From contig RPPU01000308.1 of NCBI GenBank assembly GCA_003819975.1, positions 1 to 5,990 of the forward strand: a stretch of 5,990 nucleotides of DNA, given 5' to 3'. Below the pieces are notes generated by a model. It did no database searches and was not told the DNA's origin. It saw only the letters and a list, made by a program, of their open reading frames with translations. Below are positions 1 through 5,990 of the stretch, piece by piece; the first letter of the stretch is position 1; the number at the start of each line of letters is the position of its first letter. Position numbers and translations under genes: made by a program. The DNA comes from Desulfobacteraceae bacterium (GTDB lineage Bacteria; Desulfobacterota; DSM-4660; Desulfatiglandales; HGW-15).

Positions 1-1
1 A

Positions 2-3000
2 CTCACAGACCGGCTCAAGATGCTGGGCCGGGAATCAAATGCTACCTTGTTTATGACCCTGGCCGGTGTTTTTGCCGTGTTGATGGGGCGCTACGCCGAT
101 CAACCCGATCTGGCCATCGGCACTCCGATTGCCAATCGGACCCGTCGCGAAGTGGAGGATCTGATCGGGTTGTTCGTGAATGAGCTTGTGCTGCGCGTGA
201 ATTTGGGGGACAACCCGACTTTTTTAGATCTACAGAAGCGAATGAAACAGATTTGCTTGGATGCTTATGCGCATCAGGATGTACCGCTGGGAAGGTTGGT
301 GAGCGAGCTTAAGCCCGAACGTTCGCTGTCTTATAGCGCCTTATTTCAGGTATTATTCGTTTTGCAAAACAATCGCGAAGCCGATTTCAGCCTAACGGGT
401 CTGCAAATCGATTTGCTTAAGACCGAGAACCGCGCGGCTAAATTCGATCTGCTGTTGGATATGACCGAGTATCGAGGTTCATTATACGGATCGCTCACTT
501 ATAATATCGATCTATTCCGGCCGGAGACCATTGCGCGCATGACCGGCCATTTTAGGACGTTACTGGAAGAGATCGTTTCAAAGCCGACTGCGCCGGTGAA
601 TACGCTGCCGCTGATGACCAAAGAAGAGCTTCGGCAAGTGTTGGAGGGATTCAACCGGACCAAAGCGGATTATTTCCGGGAGCGAGGCTGCCGGCAATTA
701 TTCGAGGAACAGGTTTGCAGAAGTCCGGATGCGGTTGCGTTAATTTGCGCAGACCAGTCACTTACCTATGATCAGCTTAATCGCCGGGCCAATCGCTTGG
801 CCCATTACTTGCGCAAACGATCGGTTGCTCCGGATGTGCTTGTGGGTCTTTGCATGGAACGTTCTCCGGATATGCTGATCGGTCTGCTGGCTATCCTTAA
901 GGCGGGCGGAGCTTATGTGCCGATTGATCCGGCTTATCCGCGTGATCGTATTGCTTTCATCCTTGAGGATGCCCGAGTCAGCGTATTGCTGACCCGGCAG
1001 CACCTGCTTGCCCATCTGCCGCCGCTTGCTATTGAGCCCTTATGTTGGGAACAAAGCGAGAGTCGATTGGCGGCTTTGGATATGAATCCCGAACATCGAT
1101 CGGAGTCTATGAATCTAGTCTATGTTATCTACACTTCCGGTTCTACGGGCAAGCCCAAAGGGGTGGCTATCGAGCAACGATCACTCCTAAATTTGGTGCA
1201 AGCTTCAGTGAAGCATTATGAATTGGCCGATAGCGACCGTGTTCTTCAGTTTGCCTCCATCAGCTTTGACGCAGCCGCAGAAGAAATTTATCCTATTTTT
1301 ACCGTCGGTGGTGCGCTGATTTTGCGTGATGACGAGATGCTGGGAAGCGGTTCGACCTTTTTTGAGTCCTGCCGCCGTTCGGAAGTCACGGTTCTCGATC
1401 TGCCTACTTCCTACTGGAGTACCTTGGTCGACGACCCGGCGTTCGATCGCGCGTTGATGCCCGCGGCGCTTCGGCTTATCATTATCGGCGGAGATGTCGC
1501 CCCTCCCAACATGGTTTATAAATGGCATCAGACCGGAAAGCCCCACCCTTGTTTAATGAACAGCTATGGGCCGACTGAAACAACGGTAGTCGTGACTGTC
1601 CAGAAGCTCTTACCCGGTTTGCCGCGCGCCCAGCGGGTTCCGATCGGCCGGCCGCTTGCAAATATGCAAGCCTACATTTTGGACGGAAACCATCAGCCGG
1701 TGCCTATCGGCGTGCCCGGGGAGTTGTATATCGGCGGCGAACAGGTCGGCCGCGGCTATTTAAACCGTCCTGAACTCACCGCTGAAAAATTCATGCCCGA
1801 CTCCTTTGGCTCTACTTCCGGAATGCGTCTTTATAAGACCGGCGATCGGGCCCGGTGGCTGCCGGACGGTCATATTGAATATCTGGGCCGGATCGATTTC
1901 CAGGTCAAAATCAGAGGCTTTCGAATCGAATTGGAGGAGATCGAAGCCGTATTGGGGCAACATCCGGATGTGCGGGCAACAACTGTTCTGGCTCGGGAAG
2001 ACCTGTCCGGCGCGAAACAACTGGCGGCTTATCTTGCAGCCAAGCCAGGAGTACACTTGAGGGTTGAAGATTTGCGTAGCTATATGAAAAGCAAACTCCC
2101 GGAATTCATGGTGCCCACGGCTTTTGTGTTGCTGGAATCTTTGCCCTTGACGCCGAGCGGCAAAGTGGACCATAAGGCCTTGCCGATTCCCGAAAAAAAT
2201 CGGTTCGGAGCGGAAATAAAATATACGGCTCCCCGTACGCCGTTGGAAGAGGAAATGACCGGAATTTGGAGTAAGTTATTGGGTGTTGAACGCATAGGTA
2301 TTCATGATAACTTTTTCGATTTAGGCGGACACTCTTTATTGGCGACGCAGGTAATCTCAAGATTGCGACAGGTTTTCGCCGCGGAACTCTCGATCAGGAC
2401 TTTTTTTGAAGAACCTACCATAGCCGGATTGGCAAAACGTATCGAAAACAACTCTACGACTGAATCGAAAGGTCTCGATCTTAAGGCTGAGGCGGTTTTA
2501 GACCCGGCCATTCGGTTTCCGGATCCGGCAACTGCTATTGCCATGCAAAAGGATTTTGAGTACATTTTGCTAACGGGCGGAACCGGTTTTTTGGGCGCTT
2601 TTTTGCTTGAGGAACTACTGCAGCAGACCAAAGCCCAAATTTATTGCCTGGTGCGGGCGGCCGACGAGGAGCAAGGGAAACAAAAGATCAAAAAGCAGAT
2701 GAAATCGTTTCTGCTCTGGCAAGAGGAATTCGATTCCAGGATTATTCCGGTATTGGGAGATTTGGCCCGGCCTTTTTTGGGAGTCGATCCAAAGCAGTTT
2801 GAAATGCTTGGCGAGAAATTGGATATCATTTATCATAACGGCGCCATGGTCAATTTTTCCTATCCTTATCAGGCGTTGAAAAAGCCGAATGTTCTGGGTA
2901 CCGAGGAGTGTATCCGGTTGGCCGGAACGGGAAGAATCAAACCTTTACATTATCTTTCCACTTTGGGGGTTTCCCTTTTCGCCGCGCTGCCGGAAGATCG

Positions 3001-3655
3001 TGTTTTTAGGGAGCAACAGTATGCTTTTCAGGAGTGGCCCGCCATCGGATATGATCAAAGCAAATGGGTGGCGGAACAGCTTGTAGTCGCCGCCGGTCAA
3101 AGGGGCTTGCCGGTTTGTATTTATCGGCCGGGTCGAATTGCGGGCCATAGTCAAACCGGGGCCTGTCAAGCCAACGATTTTTTTTGGAATTTTGTGCGGA
3201 TCTGTATAAAGCATGGAATGGCGCCGCAAACAGACAACAGCCCAATCGAATTGATTCCGGTCGATTATATCAGTAAAGCCGTAGTCTATTTATCAAAGCA
3301 AAGAGAGTCGCAAAATAAGATTTTTCACTTTGTAAATGCAGCCCCCATTCTTTTCAAGGAACTGGCGACCGCGGCCCGGTCCATGGGGTACAAATTGAAG
3401 ATAGTGCGTCCTGAACAATGGCAAAAGGCGATCAGAAAACGATCCGGGTTTGAAGCCGAGGAAGCACGGTTTTTATCATTGTTTAGCGAGGAGGGCGGTT
3501 CTCCGGAAGCGGAAATAAAATACGACTGTCGGAACACGCTCAAGGGCTTGGCCGGTTCGAGCATCGCTTGCCCGGAGATCGACCAGGCGCTTTTAAAGAT
3601 TTATTTTGCTTATTTCAGGGATTCCGGGTTTTTTCAGCCGCTTCACCTAGGGTAA
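2..3655 (+). CDS. Nonribosomal peptide synthetase, termination module (partial C)-A-T-R, 5' end outside the window
   Basis: The frame is open to the left edge, and six codons before the first Met (nt 20) already fit a condensation domain, so that Met is internal. Residues below count from nt 20. The partial C domain (to about 190) shows the later core motifs FVNELVLR (52-59), HQDVPLG (85-91) and SALFQVLFVLQN (106-117); the catalytic HHxxxDG lies upstream of the window. The A domain (about 225-725) has LKAGGAYVPIDP (293-304), YTSGSTGKPKGV (371-382), NSYGPTETT (514-522), YKTGDRARW (605-613), and PSGKVDHKAL with catalytic Lys715. The T domain carries the phosphopantetheine Ser772 in DLGGHSLL. 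The R domain (about 845-1205) has the NADPH loop TGGTGFLG (852-859), Arg879, Ser980/Thr981, and the Tyr1011/Lys1015 pair of extended short-chain reductases. It activates one amino acid by ATP, condenses it with the upstream chain, and releases the thioester reductively as an aldehyde or alcohol in the cytoplasm. There is no thioesterase. Domain assignment is firm; substrate and product are inferred. Confidence 0.96.
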   Translation, partial: LTDRLKMLGRESNATLFMTLAGVFAVLMGRYADQPDLAIGTPIANRTRREVEDLIGLFVNELVLRVNLGDNPTFLDLQKRMKQICLDAYAHQDVPLGRLVSELKPERSLSYSALFQVLFVLQNNREADFSLTGLQIDLLKTENRAAKFDLLLDMTEYRGSLYGSLTYNIDLFRPETIARMTGHFRTLLEEIVSKPTAPVNTLPLMTKEELRQVLEGFNRTKADYFRERGCRQLFEEQVCRSPDAVALICADQSLTYDQLNRRANRLAHYLRKRSVAPDVLVGLCMERSPDMLIGLLAILKAGGAYVPIDPAYPRDRIAFILEDARVSVLLTRQHLLAHLPPLAIEPLCWEQSESRLAALDMNPEHRSESMNLVYVIYTSGSTGKPKGVAIEQRSLLNLVQASVKHYELADSDRVLQFASISFDAAAEEIYPIFTVGGALILRDDEMLGSGSTFFESCRRSEVTVLDLPTSYWSTLVDDPAFDRALMPAALRLIIIGGDVAPPNMVYKWHQTGKPHPCLMNSYGPTETTVVVTVQKLLPGLPRAQRVPIGRPLANMQAYILDGNHQPVPIGVPGELYIGGEQVGRGYLNRPELTAEKFMPDSFGSTSGMRLYKTGDRARWLPDGHIEYLGRIDFQVKIRGFRIELEEIEAVLGQHPDVRATTVLAREDLSGAKQLAAYLAAKPGVHLRVEDLRSYMKSKLPEFMVPTAFVLLESLPLTPSGKVDHKALPIPEKNRFGAEIKYTAPRTPLEEEMTGIWSKLLGVERIGIHDNFFDLGGHSLLATQVISRLRQVFAAELSIRTFFEEPTIAGLAKRIENNSTTESKGLDLKAEAVLDPAIRFPDPATAIAMQKDFEYILLTGGTGFLGAFLLEELLQQTKAQIYCLVRAADEEQGKQKIKKQMKSFLLWQEEFDSRIIPVLGDLARPFLGVDPKQFEMLGEKLDIIYHNGAMVNFSYPYQALKKPNVLGTEECIRLAGTGRIKPLHYLSTLGVSLFAALPEDRVFREQQYAFQEWPAIGYDQSKWVAEQLVVAAGQRGLPVCIYRPGRIAGHSQTGACQANDFFWNFVRICIKHGMAPQTDNSPIELIPVDYISKAVVYLSKQRESQNKIFHFVNAAPILFKELATAARSMGYKLKIVRPEQWQKAIRKRSGFEAEEARFLSLFSEEGGSPEAEIKYDCRNTLKGLAGSSIACPEIDQALLKIYFAYFRDSGFFQPLHLG

Positions 3656-3741
3656 TCCGCAGCCTTATTTTTGAAAAAAGCTTTAATCCTAAATGCGGCA
3701 GTTGATTATTTAAAACCGAATAAATTAAAGTAATTGAATTA

Positions 3742-3760
3742 TTTTTGGTTTTACCAAAAA
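3742..3760. repeat. Perfect 7-bp inverted repeat (T/A-rich hairpin)
   Basis: TTTTTGG (3742-3748) and CCAAAAA (3754-3760) are perfect reverse complements separated by a five-base loop TTTTA. The hairpin lies about 87 bases past the NRPS stop codon. It contains only two G-C pairs and no T-run follows it on the + strand, so it is not a canonical intrinsic terminator. It could be a weak transcript end or mRNA 3' structure, or simply a product of AT-rich intergenic composition. Confidence 0.35.
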
Positions 3761-3859
3761 GGTGATCGAACGGGCCTTACTTAAAGAGGTGATCGGGCTC
3801 CTTAATGAAAAAAGTTTACCCACGGGTTTTGAACTGCCGTTTTTAGGTTTACGTTTTTT

Positions 3860-3865
3860 TATAAT
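3860..3865 (+). promoter_or_regulatory. Consensus -10 box (TATAAT) upstream of the aminotransferase gene
   Basis: A perfect TATAAT lies 30 bases before the preferred start codon at 3896. Transcription would begin near 3872 and leave a leader of about 24 bases containing the ribosome binding site. The hexamer expected at the -35 position (about 3837-3842, CCGTTT) matches the consensus poorly. TTGAAC at 3829-3834 looks better but would need a 25-base spacer, which is too long. The site suggests the aminotransferase gene can be transcribed on its own, possibly with an activator. AT-rich sequence gives such boxes by chance, so this is tentative. Confidence 0.4.
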
Positions 3866-3883
3866 GCATTCTTAGGTATAAAA

Positions 3884-3889
3884 AAGGAG
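3884..3889 (+). promoter_or_regulatory. Shine-Dalgarno AAGGAG that sets the aminotransferase start at 3896
   Basis: AAGGAG directly abuts an ATG at 3890, which is too close for normal initiation. It lies six bases before the in-frame ATG at 3896, which is good spacing. The start is therefore placed at 3896, giving an N-terminus of MESKKQ, two codons shorter than the longest frame. Confidence 0.7.
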
Positions 3890-3895
3890 ATGCTG

Positions 3896-4957
3896 ATGGA
3901 ATCAAAAAAACAAACTTTATTTGCAGAGGTGCTTTCCCAAAAAACCCTGGATTTAATAGGCCGATTGAACCGGGAGCACAAAAGCACTTTTCTTATTCCG
4001 ACCCGCTTTATTTCCGCGGAAAACGCCCAACTGGCTTATTTGGTCGATGCGTATTGCAATCATAAACGCCAAACGCATGACCGCAAAATTTTTAGGAGCT
4101 TTTTTGTCAGTTCACGTTATGAAGCCTTGCAGGGCGCCATTAAACTCATCCGCCATAACGGCCTTTTGCGCGGAAAGAAGGGAATTTGGATTCTAGATCC
4201 TGAAAAGGAGTTTAATTTTTTGATCAATCCGCTGAATCAAGCACGGGAAGAAGACTTTCTTATCCCAGGCCTGAAGATAGCGACTTCTTTCGGCGAATTG
4301 CAGAAAGGGATGCAAACGGCGGGCGCCGTGGCCGGGGTGATTTTGCGAAACACGGGCAAGGGGTTGTCGGTTGCCGATTGCGCGGATCTGATCGAAAGAT
4401 CAGCAGAACAAAATATAATAACGCTTTGGGACGACCCGGATCTCGATCTGCAAGGGGAATGTTTATTGCATCAACTTCGGCGCCTGCCGGATATGGTCAT
4501 TTTCGGAGAATCCCTGACCGAGTATCAAATCCCGTTCGTTCTTTTCAGTATGTCGGCTGAAACACATGCGCCCTGGGCTAAAACGGAGACCTGTTTAAAT
4601 CATACCTCCACCTATGCCGGCAATAAGTTGGTCGTCACCAAGGCCCGCGATATTTTTTTAGAGAAGGCAACCTGCATCAGTGAGAATCGGGAAATCAAGG
4701 AAACCTGCCGAAAAATCGAAGAAGATCCAAGGGATGTGTTTCATTATTTTGCCAAACACGTTAATCCGGGCATGGTGACATTTTACAACCTGATCGGTTA
4801 TGATTTTATCTGTCAAAACGGACATGGATCTAAACTGAACATTCGAACCCGTAACGGCCAAAACAAAGAGGTTATAGATGTTGTTTCCGGGGGCGGGGCG
4901 GCCATTAGGAGGCCACAGCCCGATCGATATTATCCCAAAAGTGCTGGAAACCTATGA
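3896..4957 (+). CDS. N-terminal piece of the split gene: degenerate class III aminotransferase-like domain plus start of the second domain
   Basis: This is the frame as it stands, 353 codons plus TGA. Residues count from 3896. No signal peptide or membrane segment is visible. Residues 69-250 follow the large PLP-binding domain of class III aminotransferases in order: FFVSSRYEALQGAIKLIR resembles the S-G-x-E-A helix; ITLWDDPD (Asp179) resembles the PLP-binding Asp strand; LPDMVIFGESL resembles PDIVTFGKAL; NHTSTYAGN resembles the HGSTFGGNP loop. The catalytic Lys position is Glu205, and the usual E-P-x-Q-G segment is not recognisable, so this half should be unable to form the PLP Schiff base. 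The loop Thr239 that normally binds the partner subunit's PLP phosphate is retained. From about 280 the second domain begins (DVFHYFAKHVNPG, then VIDVVSGGGAAIR). The last 15 or so residues before the stop are out-of-frame reading caused by the apparent inserted base. The similarity is by eye and weaker than for the second domain. Confidence 0.7.
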   Translation: MESKKQTLFAEVLSQKTLDLIGRLNREHKSTFLIPTRFISAENAQLAYLVDAYCNHKRQTHDRKIFRSFFVSSRYEALQGAIKLIRHNGLLRGKKGIWILDPEKEFNFLINPLNQAREEDFLIPGLKIATSFGELQKGMQTAGAVAGVILRNTGKGLSVADCADLIERSAEQNIITLWDDPDLDLQGECLLHQLRRLPDMVIFGESLTEYQIPFVLFSMSAETHAPWAKTETCLNHTSTYAGNKLVVTKARDIFLEKATCISENREIKETCRKIEEDPRDVFHYFAKHVNPGMVTFYNLIGYDFICQNGHGSKLNIRTRNGQNKEVIDVVSGGGAAIRRPQPDRYYPKSAGNL

Positions 4958-4972
4958 TCCGACGATCGATTA

Positions 4973-5986
4973 TTGGGAAAGTTGCAGGAGAAACTAAAAG
5001 ATCTGTTTTCCTTTACCTATGCCTTCCCGGCTGTTAGCGGCGCCACGGCCGTTGAAAATGCCTTTATCCTGGCTTTGATGGCGCAGAAGGAGAAAAAGCG
5101 GATTATTGTATTTAAAAACAATTATGCCGGACAAACCCTGATTGCATTGATCGGAAGCGACATGCCGGAGGCGCATACGGGTTTTGGACCGCTCTATGCG
5201 CATGTGACCTATATCGACCCCTATACCGAACAAGCCGCAAAGGAATTGATTTTCCACTTGAGCAAAGGAGACGTGGCGCTCATCTGGTTTGAAATCTTTC
5301 AGGGCGGCATAGACAGGGAAATCCCGGAAAACATCTTGAAAATCGTTCAGGCCTATAAAGAAAAGCATGGCTATTACATAGGTATTGATGAAATATTTGC
5401 CGGATTTTATCGCATCGATAAATTAACTAGTTATCAAGATACTCCCATTCAACCGGATATAGTGACTTTCTCCAAAGCCTTTTGCGATGGAACATTTCCA
5501 ATAGCCGCCACATTGGTCTCCCCTGAAGTCTATACGAGGGCCTGTCAACGCGATGCAGCCAGGGTTTTATTTTTACAAAACCTCTATAAAAATCAATTCG
5601 GCGCGCATGGGGCCTTGCACTGCATCGAGCAATTGACCGATCCCTCCCTAGTGGAACAAATCAAACGCACCAGCCGGATATTTGCAAACGGCTTGAAGGA
5701 AATAAGTGAGAAGTCTCCTTATTTACACAAGATCGAAGGCAAAGGGCATTCTTATGCGCTGATCTACAAAGATCGGGTGTATGAGATATATTTCTGCCAA
5801 AAAGCTCTTAAGAAACGGGATCTGTTTATTTTTATCAACCGGCTGGAGCCGGCCCTGACGATTGCAGACGAGGAGGCCCGGGAAATCGTGGCGCGTTTAA
5901 AAAACCTTCTTCAAAAAAACAGGATCGCGACTTTTATCGATTCTTGGTTTTATAAACGAAAATTAATGAAAGCATGGAAATTGTAA
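4973..5986 (+). CDS. C-terminal piece of the split gene: PLP-dependent class III aminotransferase catalytic domain
   Basis: The frame opens at a TTG (4973) with no ribosome binding site, because it is really the continuation of the gene that starts at 3896. Residues count from 4973. SGATAVENAF (22-31) is the conserved S-G-x-x-A-V-E helix. NNYAGQTL (49-56) matches the F/Y-H-G-R-T-L loop, with Tyr51 as PLP-stacking candidate but His replaced by Ala. FEIFQGG (106-112) matches E-P-x-Q-G. IGIDEIFAGF (136-145) carries Asp139, which pairs with the PLP pyridine nitrogen. QPDIVTFSKAF (160-170) carries Lys168, the Schiff-base lysine. NQFGAHGAL (207-215) aligns with S-T-F-G-G-N-P-L, but the phosphate-binding Thr is Gln208. 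Transamination is the likely reaction, probably on an aldehyde or keto substrate from the neighbouring NRPS; the substrate is not shown by the sequence. The fold assignment is strong. As it stands this piece lacks the first 80 or so residues of a complete domain. Confidence 0.85.
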   Translation: MGKLQEKLKDLFSFTYAFPAVSGATAVENAFILALMAQKEKKRIIVFKNNYAGQTLIALIGSDMPEAHTGFGPLYAHVTYIDPYTEQAAKELIFHLSKGDVALIWFEIFQGGIDREIPENILKIVQAYKEKHGYYIGIDEIFAGFYRIDKLTSYQDTPIQPDIVTFSKAFCDGTFPIAATLVSPEVYTRACQRDAARVLFLQNLYKNQFGAHGALHCIEQLTDPSLVEQIKRTSRIFANGLKEISEKSPYLHKIEGKGHSYALIYKDRVYEIYFCQKALKKRDLFIFINRLEPALTIADEEAREIVARLKNLLQKNRIATFIDSWFYKRKLMKAWKL

Positions 5987-5990
5987 AAAT
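5974..5990 (+). CDS. Possible start of a downstream gene, cut by the window edge
   Basis: An ATG at 5974 opens a second frame (M-E-I-V-K) that overlaps the aminotransferase stop codon by 13 bases and runs off the right edge. Such overlaps are usual for translationally coupled genes in a biosynthetic operon. The preceding bases AATGAAAGC give only a poor ribosome binding site, and five codons are too few to judge, so this is a suggestion only. Confidence 0.22.

Larger units (their letters stand above)
3896..5986 (+). pseudogene. Tandem class III aminotransferase-like protein, one gene interrupted by two compensating 1-base indels
   Basis: The open frames 3896-4957 and 4973-5986 are in the same phase, and the protein between them continues in a shifted frame. 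Up to about 4907 the original frame reads SGGGAAIR. From about 4908 the shifted frame reads GHSPIDIIPKVLETYDPT and then IDYWE, matching the (G)HxP start of class III aminotransferases. From about 4978 the original frame resumes with KLQEKLKDLF. Removing one base near 4907-4912 and adding one A to the run at 4978-4980 restores about 696 residues with no stop. The repaired protein has a degenerate aminotransferase-like half (about 1-260) and a second aminotransferase (about 280-696) with Asp498, the PLP lysine Lys527 (in FSKAF) and an aromatic PLP-stacking candidate, Tyr410. A role in aminating the aldehyde released by the upstream NRPS reductase domain is inferred. Whether the indels are in the genome or are read errors cannot be told from one sequence. 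If they are real, the product stops at 4957 and lacks the catalytic lysine. Confidence 0.8.

Noticed and set aside
758..3564. Several open frames of 60-137 codons on the minus strand and in other + frames within the NRPS gene
   Set aside because: They lie wholly inside a gene whose domains are unmistakable, show no recognisable motif, and have no consistent ribosome binding sites. They are shadows of the NRPS coding sequence.
3657..3698. CCGCA (3657-3661) paired with TGCGG (3694-3698) as a terminator for the NRPS
   Set aside because: The stem is only five bases with a loop of 32 bases and no following T-run, so it is not a credible terminator.
4885..4985. Programmed ribosomal frameshifting at the two frame changes in the aminotransferase gene
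   Set aside because: There are two opposite shifts about 70 bases apart, with no classic slippery heptamer and no clear downstream pseudoknot. Indel or read error is simpler.
4994..5368. 124-codon open frame on the minus strand opposite the aminotransferase
   Set aside because: It is antisense to conserved aminotransferase sequence, including the S-G-A-T-A-V-E helix, and shows no domain features of its own.
4973..5986. The downstream frame as an independent gene starting at TTG 4973
   Set aside because: There is no ribosome binding site, and about 80 residues needed for the start of the aminotransferase domain are encoded upstream across the frame breaks.
1..5990. CRISPR array, tRNA or rRNA genes, insertion sequence, or attachment site
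   Set aside because: No regularly spaced repeats, no tRNA-like cloverleaf, no transposase and no terminal inverted repeats were seen. Almost all of the window is accounted for by the two protein genes.

Overview
This window is the downstream end of a nonribosomal peptide biosynthesis locus, with every supported gene on the + strand. It holds the 3' part of an NRPS gene that enters from the left edge, an AT-rich gap of about 240 bases, and one long gene for a class III (PLP-dependent) aminotransferase-like protein that reaches the right edge. Shine-Dalgarno spacing and a consensus -10 box indicate a bacterium. Base composition is mid-range, with AT-rich intergenic DNA. The NRPS/aminotransferase pair does not fix a phylum, and I cannot name the organism.

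Bases 2-3655 encode the termination module of an NRPS: the C-terminal part of a condensation domain, a complete adenylation domain, a thiolation (carrier) domain, and a terminal thioester reductase domain in place of a thioesterase. The product should therefore leave the assembly line as an aldehyde, or an alcohol after double reduction. The adenylation pocket has an acidic residue at two specificity positions, which suggests a basic amino acid such as lysine.

Bases 3656-3895 hold a small T/A-rich hairpin, a consensus -10 box and a well-placed ribosome binding site for the next gene. I see no clear terminator after the NRPS.

Bases 3896-5986 read as two open frames in the same phase, separated by a stop at 4955-4957. 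The aminotransferase similarity runs through the break in a third, shifted frame. One apparent extra base near 4907-4912 and one apparent missing A near 4978-4980 explain everything, so this is a single gene of about 696 codons carrying two compensating indels, either real or sequencing errors. The repaired protein has an unusual plan. A degenerate aminotransferase-like N-terminal half has Glu where the PLP lysine should be. A more complete C-terminal aminotransferase keeps the lysine but has Gln where the phosphate-binding Thr of the partner subunit is expected. The two halves may form an internal pseudo-dimer with one complete active site.

Working model (inference): the reductase domain releases a peptide or acyl-amino aldehyde, and the tandem aminotransferase converts it to an amine. 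This is the logic known from myxochelin biosynthesis (MxcG reductase release followed by MxcL transamination). A possible further gene starts at 5974, overlapping the aminotransferase stop.
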